A model generated the notes under the pieces. It was not told where the DNA came from. It saw only the letters and a program-made list of their open reading frames with translations, and made no database searches. From Aequorivita aquimaris (lineage in GTDB: Bacteria > Bacteroidota > Bacteroidia > Flavobacteriales > Flavobacteriaceae): 45,204 bases of DNA. Each line of letters starts with the position of its first letter. The stretch's first letter is position 1. This document shows, piece by piece, positions 19,970 through 27,958 of the stretch. The stretch lies in assembly GCF_001573155.1 (NCBI RefSeq), contig NZ_JRWG01000014.1, positions 1 through 45,204 of the forward strand. The letters are read 5' to 3'. The translations under genes and the position numbers were made by a program.

Positions 19970-21349
19970 ATGAAAAATTTATTCTACTTCATTCCTTTTC
20001 TTCTTTTTTCAACCCTTCTTATTGCACAAGATGTATCCATCGAGTTCTTTAAAGGAAATTTTGATAGCCCTCTAAGTCTTCAACACACTGATGATGACCG
20101 TCTTTTTATTGTAGAAAAAGGAGGCGAAATTAAAATAATACAAGGAGATGGAACTGTTAACGCTACACCTTTTTTAAATATTTCAGGCATTATTTCAACA
20201 AACGGCGAACGGGGTTTATTGGGCATGGCATTTCATCCCGACTATAGTAATAATGGTTATTTTTATGTGTATTATACCAATACCAGCGGCAATACCCAGG
20301 TTTCGAGATTTTCAGTTGATAGCGGCAACCCCGATTTAGCAGATCCTTCTTCAGAATTATTTCTGCTGGATTATAACCAACCTGAAACAAACCACAACGG
20401 CGGCAATTTAGCATTTGGTCCCGATGGCTATCTTTACATTGCTTCTGGCGATGGTGGCGGCAGTGGCGATCCGAATGATAGAGGGCAGGATCTTGGTTAT
20501 CTATTGGGAAAAATATTGCGGATAGATGTTGATAATCCTTCTGGGGGCAACAATTACGGTATCCCCTCAGACAATCCATTTGTGGGAGACCCGAATGCCC
20601 TTGATGAAATTTGGGCATACGGCCTGCGAAATCCTTGGCGGTTTTCATTTGATTTTACTGATAATAACATTTGGATAGCCGATGTGGGACAAACCAGCAG
20701 GGAAGAAATAAATCGCGCCAATGTGGGAGAAGCTGGATTGAATTATGGTTGGAGATGCTACGAAGGAACCCAACCGTTTAACACTCAGGGTTGCCCACAA
20801 CAATCAGAGTTAACTTTTCCTTTAACTGAATATACACATGCAGGTGGCAATTGCTCCATTACTGGCGGTTATGTTTATAGAGGTTCAGTATATTCTGATA
20901 TTCCAGGACTGTACTTTTTTGCAGATTTCTGTAGCGGGCTTATTGGTACGGTTGATAATTCTGGAAATTTGGTAGAGCACGGTAATTTCTCAGGAAGTTG
21001 GGTTTCTTTTGGTGAAGATGTCAATAAGGAACTTTACATCATAGATTTTGGCGGAGACATTTATCAAGTTAAAGGTGGTGAACTGGCCAATACAGAAGAT
21101 TTTTCTTTTGAAAATACGCTTACAATGCTCCCAAATCCCACATCAGAGAATGTTACTTTTAGTTTTAAAAACGGTACCCATCAAACAATTAAGTTTTTTG
21201 ATATAAGAGGAAGCTTGGTTTCTTTCGAAGAAAATATATCTAGCAATAATAAAATTATTGATGTTTCAAATTTGAACCCAGGAATTTATTTTGCCAAAAT
21301 CACTTCCGAAAAAGAAAACACAATTGTAAAAAAATTGATCGTACAATAA
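19970..21349 (+). CDS. Exported PQQ-dependent sugar dehydrogenase with T9SS sorting domain
   Basis: A 459-aa exported protein. Residues 1-19 are a signal peptide (cleavage after LLIA). About 25-345 is a glucose/sorbosone-dehydrogenase six-bladed propeller, with the catalytic-histidine motif NHNGGNLAFGPDGYLYIASG (H142), GKILRIDVDNP, and WAYGLRNPWRFSFD. The last 73 residues, beginning LPNPTSENVTFSF and ending in NPGIYFAKI then KKLIVQ, are a type A T9SS C-terminal signal, so it should be secreted through the outer membrane and may be attached to the surface. The probable reaction is oxidation of aldose sugars with pyrroloquinoline quinone. The RsmI-like gene follows after 3 bp. Confidence 0.93.
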   Translation: MKNLFYFIPFLLFSTLLIAQDVSIEFFKGNFDSPLSLQHTDDDRLFIVEKGGEIKIIQGDGTVNATPFLNISGIISTNGERGLLGMAFHPDYSNNGYFYVYYTNTSGNTQVSRFSVDSGNPDLADPSSELFLLDYNQPETNHNGGNLAFGPDGYLYIASGDGGGSGDPNDRGQDLGYLLGKILRIDVDNPSGGNNYGIPSDNPFVGDPNALDEIWAYGLRNPWRFSFDFTDNNIWIADVGQTSREEINRANVGEAGLNYGWRCYEGTQPFNTQGCPQQSELTFPLTEYTHAGGNCSITGGYVYRGSVYSDIPGLYFFADFCSGLIGTVDNSGNLVEHGNFSGSWVSFGEDVNKELYIIDFGGDIYQVKGGELANTEDFSFENTLTMLPNPTSENVTFSFKNGTHQTIKFFDIRGSLVSFEENISSNNKIIDVSNLNPGIYFAKITSEKENTIVKKLIVQ

Positions 21350-21352
21350 TTA

Positions 21353-22066
21353 ATGAATTCAAAAAAAGGAAATTTATACCTCATCCCCTGCCCTATGGGC
21401 GATGTGCCTCCATTGGCAGTGCTTCCCATTTCAGTAAAGAAAGCGATTGAAAAAATAGATCACTACATCGTGGAGCATGAAAAAAATGCACGCCGATTTA
21501 TAAAAAGTATTGTCCCCGAAAAGAAACAACCCACGCTGAAATTTCAAGAGATAAACAAATTTACCCACGCTGAAGAAATCCCCTCCATGCTCAATCCGTG
21601 CCTGGAGGGTTTTGATGTGGGCGTAATAAGCGACGCGGGTTGTCCCGGAATTGCGGACCCCGGGGCAAGAGCGGTACATCACGCACACGAACTGGGCATA
21701 AAGGTCGTGCCCCTCGTGGGACCATCGTCCATTTTACTGGCAATGATGGCCAGTGGATTTAACGGTCAAAATTTCGCTTTTAACGGGTATTTACCTATTG
21801 ATAAAGGCGAAAGGAAAACAGAACTGAAAAGACTTGAAAAAATATCAAAGGATTTTGATCAATCCCAACTATTCATTGAAACTCCGTACCGTAACAATCA
21901 AATGCTGCAGAGCCTAATTGAAAATCTCAACCCCCAGACGAGAATTTGTGTGGCTTGCGATATTACTTTGCCATCAGAATACATAAAAACTGCTCCTGTA
22001 AGTTTATGGAAAAAAATAAAGGTGGATCTTCATAAAAGACCCACCTTATTTATCATTCAAGGGTAG
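21353..22066 (+). CDS. RsmI-like SAM-dependent methyltransferase (tetrapyrrole methylase fold)
   Basis: A 237-aa protein of the tetrapyrrole-methylase superfamily most like RsmI, the 16S rRNA C1402 ribose methyltransferase. The SAM-site motifs VISDAGCPGIADPGA (about 91-105) and LVGPSS are intact. The N-terminus reads LYLIPCPMGDVPPLAVLP where RsmI usually has LYLVATPIGNLED, and the C-terminal helical domain is missing, so this is a paralogue that need not share the C1402 target. Its last 50 bases also form the terminator hairpin of the convergent gene. Confidence 0.85.
   Translation: MNSKKGNLYLIPCPMGDVPPLAVLPISVKKAIEKIDHYIVEHEKNARRFIKSIVPEKKQPTLKFQEINKFTHAEEIPSMLNPCLEGFDVGVISDAGCPGIADPGARAVHHAHELGIKVVPLVGPSSILLAMMASGFNGQNFAFNGYLPIDKGERKTELKRLEKISKDFDQSQLFIETPYRNNQMLQSLIENLNPQTRICVACDITLPSEYIKTAPVSLWKKIKVDLHKRPTLFIIQG
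22010..22051 (-). terminator. Terminator of gene 22070-22717, embedded in the convergent coding sequence
   Basis: On the minus strand AAATAAGGTGGGTC pairs with GATCCACCTTTATTT around a 9-nt loop, followed by TTTTTT. It lies about 19 bases past the stop of the minus-strand gene, wholly within the final codons of the RsmI-like gene on the plus strand. Confidence 0.85.
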
Positions 22067-22069
22067 AAT

Positions 22070-22717
22070 TTAAATTACCCTCGGTTTTTTATTTGGTACA
22101 ATATGCGAAGTATCATACCCTGAAAACTTTCGCAAATAATAACGAATGGAGGCGCCATTGGCATCCTCAAAACGGTTTTCGCCCGCGCTTCTCAAAAATT
22201 TCTTCACATTACCGGCACCTGCCAAATGAGCAGCGGCCAAAATTCCCGATTCGGTAACTTTCACACCGCCAATGGTTTTGCCTACGTAGCGCTTTATATC
22301 GTTCCGAAGCACCCACTTATTCAAAGAAGTGTATGCTAGGAAGGCAGCCTCCTGCTGGCGGGTATCGTATAAAAAATTATCGGTGTTCTTAAAACCAATC
22401 ATTCGTAAAGTGGCGCGGGAAAACTGATATTTCCCCATATATCCATAATCGTTTACGATATGGTAATTTCCTCTGGATTCCTTAAAACCAAGAGCTTCTT
22501 TAAAACCCAAATAGGATTTTCCCAAAAACAAATAAAACTTTGGGGTCACAGGAGCAATAAATGGCATAAGCTCTGCTTCTGTGGGAACGGTGTAGTCTAA
22601 CTCTAATCCTTCTGTACTAAAAGTAGAAAAATCGTAGCTATCTTTTGAAATGAAACCTGTCCCTACTGTTACGGTAACAACAAGTAATACTGCAATGAGA
22701 TATATTCTTTTTTTCAT
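22070..22717 (-). CDS. Exported lysozyme-like (putative peptidoglycan-cleaving) protein, copy A
   Basis: A 215-aa protein with an N-terminal signal or anchor (residues 4-22). The core KEALGFKESRGNYHIVND followed by GYMGKYQF (92-99) resembles lysozyme/SLT-type muramidases, in which a Glu (here E80) opens the motif ES.GNY and GKYQF follows. Then come QEAAFLAYTSLNKWVLR and ESGILAAAHLAGAGNV, also typical of this fold. Related proteins are sometimes labelled peptidoglycan-binding LysM proteins, although no LysM repeat is visible. It is a paralogue of the next gene upstream. It has a -7 box at 22761-22769 and its own terminator. Activity is inferred, not shown. Confidence 0.75.
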   Translation of the reverse strand: MKKRIYLIAVLLVVTVTVGTGFISKDSYDFSTFSTEGLELDYTVPTEAELMPFIAPVTPKFYLFLGKSYLGFKEALGFKESRGNYHIVNDYGYMGKYQFSRATLRMIGFKNTDNFLYDTRQQEAAFLAYTSLNKWVLRNDIKRYVGKTIGGVKVTESGILAAAHLAGAGNVKKFLRSAGENRFEDANGASIRYYLRKFSGYDTSHIVPNKKPRVI

Positions 22718-22732
22718 TAAGGTTTAAAATTC

Positions 22733-22769
22733 CGATGTTATTACATCGTCGTTTCAGCGCGCAAAGATA
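22733..22769 (-). promoter_or_regulatory. Promoter -7 box and leader palindrome of gene 22070-22717
   Basis: TATCTTTGC (minus strand, 22769-22761) is a perfect -7 box. The leader between it and the ATG contains CGATGTAATAACATCG (22733-22748), a 6-bp stem with a 4-nt loop. Confidence 0.6.
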
Positions 22770-22814
22770 AGGCTTTTTTTAAAAATCTGATTTTTAGGCT
22801 GTTAAATAAATATT

Positions 22815-22847
22815 AAATAAAAAAGCTAGGCTTGTCAACCTAGCTTT
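22815..22847 (-). terminator. Intrinsic terminator of gene 22857-23498
   Basis: AAAGCTAGG and CCTAGCTTT pair perfectly around an 8-nt loop on the minus strand and are followed by a T-rich tail, 9 bases past the stop codon. Confidence 0.9.
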
Positions 22848-22856
22848 CTTCAATAA

Positions 22857-23498
22857 TTATAATGTCGCCCTGGCATTGTTGTCTGGGAGTATTTCAGAGA
22901 CATCGTAATCTACGAAGCGTTTCATATACCTAGTTATAGGCACGTGATTGGCATCTTTGAAAACGACTTCTCCATTGCTGTCCAGAAATTTCATAACATT
23001 TCCGGCACCTCCCAGATGCGCCGCGGCCAAAAGGCCCGATTCGGTTATCTTAACACCATTGATGGTTCGGCCATCAAACCTGTCAATATAATCCCGAAGT
23101 ACCCATTTGTTTTTGGAAATCAAGGCCTCAAAGGCTTTTTCCTGTAACAAAGGGGAATTTAAAAATCGGGAGGTATTATGGATTCCGACCCAGTTAAGGG
23201 TGGAACGGCCAAACTGGTATTTGCCCAAATAACCCAATCTGTTCACGGCTCTGTAGTTGCCACTGCTTTCGCTAAAGCCGAGGTCGTAACAGAAACCCAG
23301 GAACGACTTCCCAAGAAAGGGAACACTGTCTTGGGAACTCATATTCACTTCATATTCGTAGGGCACATGGGCAACGTCCCCTACAATATTTGTAGCGAAT
23401 ATAGAACTGCTGTAATCTTCTCTTTTTGAAGAGAATGCCGTTGCAACAAATACCGCAACAGCCAGCAGCACAGACAATTTCATAAAACGTTTTGTCAT
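22857..23498 (-). CDS. Exported lysozyme-like (putative peptidoglycan-cleaving) protein, copy B
   Basis: A 213-aa paralogue of the downstream gene, arranged in tandem. It has a signal peptide (about 1-23), FLGKSFLGFCYDLGFSES with candidate catalytic E77, GYLGKYQF (89-96), KNKWVLRDYIDRF and ITESGLLAAAHLGGAGNV. The two copies share the whole core but differ in the 40-50 residues after the signal peptide. Each has its own terminator, so they can be expressed separately. A leader of more than 100 bp without an obvious consensus promoter precedes it, containing a GC-rich imperfect palindrome (23531-23552). The assignment to lysozyme-like folds rests on motifs only. Confidence 0.75.
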   Translation of the reverse strand: MTKRFMKLSVLLAVAVFVATAFSSKREDYSSSIFATNIVGDVAHVPYEYEVNMSSQDSVPFLGKSFLGFCYDLGFSESSGNYRAVNRLGYLGKYQFGRSTLNWVGIHNTSRFLNSPLLQEKAFEALISKNKWVLRDYIDRFDGRTINGVKITESGLLAAAHLGGAGNVMKFLDSNGEVVFKDANHVPITRYMKRFVDYDVSEILPDNNARATL

Positions 23499-23773
23499 GT
23501 TTTACTTAGTTTTTAAAAGTTATAATTATTGCGCCACCGCCTTATGCGGCGCGAAATAAATTCTTAAAAAGTAAACACACGCTATGGCAAACGCATGCTC
23601 GCCGCGCTATATGAAAAAATTGTGCCAAAGAACGATTGACAACCAAGTGCATTAGCTGATTATCAATTAATTAACAAAATAAAATTACAATAAACCTATC
23701 CGGATCCCGAAGGCTTAACAGACTTTAACCCGGATATTTGAAAGATTTTAACAGAAAAGAATTTCCTGAAGAC

Positions 23774-24817
23774 TTACCTATTCAATCCTTGACTATTCAC
23801 CCAGCGCACATACTCAATTTTGTTCACGTTGTGCTGTGCCAGGGTTTTTGCAAATTTGTGATACCCAAAATTGGTAACATCTGCTACAAAATAGTAATAA
23901 TCGTGCTGCTCTGGGTTCAGCACCGCGTCTATGGATGAAATATCGGGCATCGTGATGGGGCCGGGCGGTACGCCGGCATATTTATATGTATTGTACGGAG
24001 AGTCCAATTCCAAATCTTTATAAAGCACCCTTTTTATTATTTGATTGTAATCCCCGCTTTCGCGTTTCAGGGCATAAATAACCGTCGGATCGGCTTGCAG
24101 CAACATTCCTACTTTTAACCTGTTTAAATAAACTCCCGCTACTCTCGGTCGTTCATCCACTTTAGCGGTTTCTTTTTGAACGATTGCGGCCAACGCCATT
24201 ACTTGCTCTTTGGAAAGATTTATTTTTTTGGCCTTTTCAGTTCTCGATTCGTTCCAAAAGCGCTCGTATTCCGTTTTCATACGTTCGCGGAAGGTTTCCG
24301 CAGAACTGTTCCAATAAAACTCATAGGTATTCGGAATATACAATGAAAGGGCGGTTTCCTCATTCAAACCAACTTCCTTTAAAAATTGCGGATCGCGCAT
24401 TGCGTTCAAGAGCGAAACACTATCGGCTTCAATCTGTTTTGAAATATGGCCGGCAAGGTCTTCCAAACGCTCTTGATTGTTGAACTTTACATTGATTGGA
24501 ATATTTCGGCTTCGCAGTGTATTTACAATATCATTATTGCTCATTCCCTTTCTAATGATGAAATGTCCCGGTTTTATATTTGAAGTATACTTTTTTTGTT
24601 CCGCAATGGTAACGAATGAACCCGTGTCCCGCAAAAGCGGCTCAAGTTCTTCAACCACATCATTTATGGTTGCGTTGGTAGGAATATAAACGTGGGCCTC
24701 CTTATTATTGAAAGCCGTATTGCCCGAAAAAGCGGTGTCGTAAACGTACCAAGCAAAAGCTCCCATCCCAATGGCACCGAGCAAAACGACAGCTATCAAT
24801 ATTTTTTTTATATACAT
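23774..24817 (-). CDS. mltG: Endolytic murein transglycosylase MltG
   Basis: MltG cleaves nascent glycan strands in the periplasm and is thought to set glycan length. The 347-aa protein has one N-terminal membrane anchor (about 4-26), a LysM-like region (AHVYIPTNATINDVVEELEPLL, about 41-62) and the YceG catalytic domain, with Glu216 in AAIVQKETAKVDERP, YLNRLKVGMLLQADPTV, and the C-terminal SPYNTYKYAGVPPGPI. It is 17 bp downstream of a GNAT gene that overlaps dapF, so dapF-GNAT-mltG is probably one transcript. Confidence 0.95.
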   Translation of the reverse strand: MYIKKILIAVVLLGAIGMGAFAWYVYDTAFSGNTAFNNKEAHVYIPTNATINDVVEELEPLLRDTGSFVTIAEQKKYTSNIKPGHFIIRKGMSNNDIVNTLRSRNIPINVKFNNQERLEDLAGHISKQIEADSVSLLNAMRDPQFLKEVGLNEETALSLYIPNTYEFYWNSSAETFRERMKTEYERFWNESRTEKAKKINLSKEQVMALAAIVQKETAKVDERPRVAGVYLNRLKVGMLLQADPTVIYALKRESGDYNQIIKRVLYKDLELDSPYNTYKYAGVPPGPITMPDISSIDAVLNPEQHDYYYFVADVTNFGYHKFAKTLAQHNVNKIEYVRWVNSQGLNR

Positions 24818-24833
24818 TTTTCTGATTTTGGGA

Positions 24834-25361
24834 TTAGGGGTTTATTAGCTGGTAAAAATATTCACTTTTATAGTTTCCGTCTGAAAAAATCCAGTCCTTT
24901 TTTAAACCGCCTCTTTCAAAACCAGCCTTTTCAAATAGTTTGATGCTGCCCTGGTTCTGTTCGGAAATGCCCGCGAAAATTTGATGGACGTTCAGATGTT
25001 TAAAGGCATAATTGCAAGTAAGGCCCAATGCTTCGGATGCATACCCTTTTCTTTTATCCGCTTCGGAAAAAATTACGATACCCACCCCTACCCTGCTGTG
25101 TTTTGGATCAAAATCGTAAAGATCGATGAAGCCTACCAGCGCCTGGTCTTCCTTTTTGCAAATTGCCAAACGCAGCTGTTGTACATCGTAAATATCGCGG
25201 TGGCTGTTTTCAAGATATTGCAGTAAAATATATTTAGAATAGGGCGTCGTGGTGTTGCTCACTTCCCAAAGCGATTCGTCATTTTCCAAGGTATAGAGAA
25301 AATCGAGGTCTGAAAGCTCCAAGGCACGTAAAAAAATATGTTCTCCCTTTAACGTTTTCAT
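24834..25361 (-). CDS. GNAT acetyltransferase, RimJ/RimL-like
   Basis: A 175-aa GNAT enzyme of the RimJ/SpeG-like branch: LRALELSDLDFLYTLEND at the N-terminus, VGVGIVIFSEADKRKGYASEAL (the CoA-binding loop KGYAS) and GISEQNQGSIKLFEKAGF at the C-terminus. The acceptor could be a protein N-terminus or a polyamine and is undetermined. It starts within the dapF stop (4-bp overlap), so translation is coupled to dapF. Confidence 0.88.
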   Translation of the reverse strand: MKTLKGEHIFLRALELSDLDFLYTLENDESLWEVSNTTTPYSKYILLQYLENSHRDIYDVQQLRLAICKKEDQALVGFIDLYDFDPKHSRVGVGIVIFSEADKRKGYASEALGLTCNYAFKHLNVHQIFAGISEQNQGSIKLFEKAGFERGGLKKDWIFSDGNYKSEYFYQLINP

Positions 25362-26131
25362 TGCCAGATTCCTTTAAAGACTTGTGTTGCCGGCCCTTCC
25401 AAGTACACATTTCTGTAACCCCAATCGGTTTTTTCAAACCGAACCTGCAATTGGCCGCCCGGTGTTTTTAGCAGCACCTTATTTTCGGAAGTTTTACTAG
25501 TTTCAAACATAGCGATGGCAACGGCGGTCACGCCGGTTCCACAGGACAGGGTTTCATCTTCCACGCCGCGCTCGTAGGTTCGCACTGAAAAAATGGCAGG
25601 AGCTATTTGCTCCACGAAATTCACGTTAGAACCTTCTTTTCCGTAAATTTCATTTCGAATATTTCTTCCTTTTGTAAATACATCATAATTCTGTAATCCC
25701 GAAACCATTTCAACGTGATGTGGCGATCCGGTGTTCAAAAAAGTGAAATTTTCTGCAACATTAATCTTTTCCACATCGTTCATTTTTAGTGAAACCCAAT
25801 CCTTGTCAACCCTTGCCTCGTGCATTCCGTCCACCGCTTCAAAGTTGGTTTTCTCCGAAATGATTCCCAGAAATTTTGCAAAATGCACAATGCATCTTCC
25901 GCCATTACCACACATGGTGCTTAGATTGCCATCACTATTATAATACACCATCTTAAAATCTGCGGTCGGGTGTTTTTCCAGCAAAAGCAGCCCATCAGCA
26001 CCCACACCAAAGCGGCGGTCACAGATTTGGGCAACGAGTGCCGTATTCTCTTTTGGAAAAAATTCATCACGATTATCGATAATCACAAAATCGTTTCCCG
26101 TGCCCTGATATTTATAAAAGGTGAATTCCAT
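25358..26131 (-). CDS. dapF: Diaminopimelate epimerase DapF
   Basis: DapF interconverts LL- and meso-diaminopimelate, which feeds both lysine and peptidoglycan. The 257-aa protein has the two catalytic cysteines in their motifs: C74 in MCGNGGRC and C197 in SCGTGVTA. FYKYQGTGNDFVIID opens the protein as usual. A TATCTTTG box lies only 8 nt before the ATG (26139-26146), so the transcript may be nearly leaderless if that box is used. It heads dapF-GNAT-mltG. Confidence 0.96.
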   Translation of the reverse strand: MEFTFYKYQGTGNDFVIIDNRDEFFPKENTALVAQICDRRFGVGADGLLLLEKHPTADFKMVYYNSDGNLSTMCGNGGRCIVHFAKFLGIISEKTNFEAVDGMHEARVDKDWVSLKMNDVEKINVAENFTFLNTGSPHHVEMVSGLQNYDVFTKGRNIRNEIYGKEGSNVNFVEQIAPAIFSVRTYERGVEDETLSCGTGVTAVAIAMFETSKTSENKVLLKTPGGQLQVRFEKTDWGYRNVYLEGPATQVFKGIWQ

Positions 26132-26274
26132 ACGCGCACAAAGATATAAAAAGCCACCCCAGCTTTCAGGAAAGTTATCACGTTAAATACAAGTTAAATA
26201 CCCCTTCTTGGCATACTTTTTTCTAGTCATGGTTGTTAAATTTGTGGGAGTATTTAAATAATGTTTCTTCAAAA

Positions 26275-26312
26275 AAGTGTTTTTTCTTGATTTCTCAAGT
26301 ATGAAAACACTT
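26275..26312 (+). repeat. Two-part inverted repeat upstream of the Deg protease gene
   Basis: AAGTGTTTT and AAAACACTT enclose an inner CTTGA/TCAAG stem (26275-26312). A further AAAAAAGTGTTTT copy lies at 26338-26350, about 40 bases before the ATG. A TAAATTTG box lies at 26237-26244, which would place the hairpin in the 5' leader. This could be an operator or an RNA element. Confidence 0.55.
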
Positions 26313-26389
26313 ATAGCAATCTAAAATGCTAATCTTGAAAAAAGTGTTTTGCAACATAATTTTTTATTAATCATAAAATTCAATATAAA

Positions 26390-27778
26390 ATGAAACAGAC
26401 ATTCCGTTTATTTCTGGTAGCGCTGTTTGCGGGCGCAGTTACACTTGGAGGTTATAAATTTTTTGAAAAAAAGGATTATATATCCTTCGAGCCCCAAAAA
26501 ACTTCAAACTTTATCCCCACTAGCTTTTCTGCGGCAGCTGCCGAAATGAATACAGATTTTACCGATGCGGCGGAAAAAACAGTACACGCAGTAGTACACG
26601 TTAAAAATATGAGTGTGAGCACACAGCCCACCAATATATTTGAATACTTTCAAGGAGGCGGCCAGCCCCGGGCTCGCGTGGGTAGCGGAAGCGGCGTCAT
26701 CATTTCGCCCGATGGTTATATTGTAACCAACAATCACGTAATAGCGAACGCCACAAACCTGGAGGTTACCTTAAATAACAACAAAACCTATACAGCCAAA
26801 TTGATCGGTACCGACCCAAATACCGACATCGCCCTTGTAAAGATTGATGGTAATGAAGAGTTTCCTTTTATACCTTTTGGCGATTCAAACAATGTAAAAA
26901 TTGGCGAATGGGTCTTGGCCGTTGGTAATCCTTTTAACTTAACCTCAACCGTAACCGCTGGAATTATAAGTGCAAAGGCGCGCGACTTAAACCAATTTGA
27001 CGGCAATCCACAATCATTCATTCAAACCGATGCCGCGGTAAACCGTGGTAATAGTGGCGGCGCCTTGGTAAATACCCGTGGCGAATTGATTGGAATAAAC
27101 ACTGCGATCACCTCGGAAACCGGAAGTTATGTGGGCTACTCCTTCGCCGTTCCTTCCAATAACGCCCGAAAAGTGATTGAGGATATTTTGGAATACGGAA
27201 ACGTTCAGCGTGGCATTTTAGGTATTCAAGTAGGAAATATAAACCCACAGATTGTGGAAAAATATGGAATTAACGACACCGAAGGCGTTTTTGTAGGCGG
27301 AATTGAAAAAGGTAGCGGCGCAGATAAGGCCGGAATAAAGGAGGGCGATATAATCAAGCAATTGGATGGCTATAAGGTTTCAAAATTTGCGGATCTTTCT
27401 GGTTATTTAGGCTCCAAAAGACCAAACGATGTGGTGGAAGTAACTATTCTTCGCAACGGCAAGGAAAGAAAAGTATCGGTAACTCTCGTAAAACTGGAAA
27501 CTTTCTCCATTGACGATTTAGGGCTGGAAGTAAAAAACACCACTCCCGAAGAGCTAAGGGAGCGTGGCCTTAAAAACGGTGTAACTGTTACTCGCGCCCT
27601 CACACCAGAAATTGCACAATACAAACTTGAGGGAATTATCATCACCCAGATTAATGACGAAACCGTCAATGACATTGATGATGTTAAGCGAATTATGACA
27701 CAACGAAACTATCGTTCCCCAATTAAAATGACTTTTATGGACACAGCCGGAAAAATCAATTCCTTTATTTTTAGGTAG
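26390..27778 (+). CDS. Do/DegP-family periplasmic serine protease
   Basis: A 462-aa trypsin-like protease-chaperone of the HtrA family for periplasmic protein quality control. A signal or anchor segment covers about 5-25. The catalytic triad is complete: H116 in TNNHVI, D146 in NTDIALVKI, S222 in RGNSGGAL. Two PDZ domains follow (about 265-365 and 370-460; VQRGILGIQVGNI and IIITQINDETVNDIDDV). An extended intergenic hairpin and direct repeats precede it, consistent with stress regulation. DegP and DegQ cannot be told apart here, so no symbol is given. Confidence 0.93.
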   Translation: MKQTFRLFLVALFAGAVTLGGYKFFEKKDYISFEPQKTSNFIPTSFSAAAAEMNTDFTDAAEKTVHAVVHVKNMSVSTQPTNIFEYFQGGGQPRARVGSGSGVIISPDGYIVTNNHVIANATNLEVTLNNNKTYTAKLIGTDPNTDIALVKIDGNEEFPFIPFGDSNNVKIGEWVLAVGNPFNLTSTVTAGIISAKARDLNQFDGNPQSFIQTDAAVNRGNSGGALVNTRGELIGINTAITSETGSYVGYSFAVPSNNARKVIEDILEYGNVQRGILGIQVGNINPQIVEKYGINDTEGVFVGGIEKGSGADKAGIKEGDIIKQLDGYKVSKFADLSGYLGSKRPNDVVEVTILRNGKERKVSVTLVKLETFSIDDLGLEVKNTTPEELRERGLKNGVTVTRALTPEIAQYKLEGIIITQINDETVNDIDDVKRIMTQRNYRSPIKMTFMDTAGKINSFIFR

Positions 27779-27828
27779 TAGCTATGACGGAATCATTTTA
27801 AAACATACTTTAAGTTGAAATTTTTAAG

Positions 27829-27884
27829 CCACGAATCCACGAATTATTATTACCAATATTCGTTGATTCGTGGTTTTATTTTTT
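27829..27884 (+). terminator. Strong intrinsic terminator after the Deg protease gene
   Basis: CCACGAATC-c-ACGAAT pairs with ATTCGT-t-GATTCGTGG (15 bp with one symmetric mismatch) and is followed by TTTTATTTTTT. The sequence resembles the CCACGAAT-type intergenic repeats I recall from other Bacteroidota. Confidence 0.88.
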
Positions 27885-27892
27885 AGAATATA

Positions 27893-27925
27893 TTTCATCA
27901 AAACGATGAAAAAGAGTACTTTTGC
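27893..27925 (+). promoter_or_regulatory. Promoter of the GAPDH gene
   Basis: TTTC (27893-27896), 20 nt, then TACTTTTGC (27917-27925), a perfect -7 box, 33 nt before the ATG. Confidence 0.75.
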
Positions 27926-27958
27926 ACCAAATTTTAAACCCTTTAAAAATCCTTCCAT

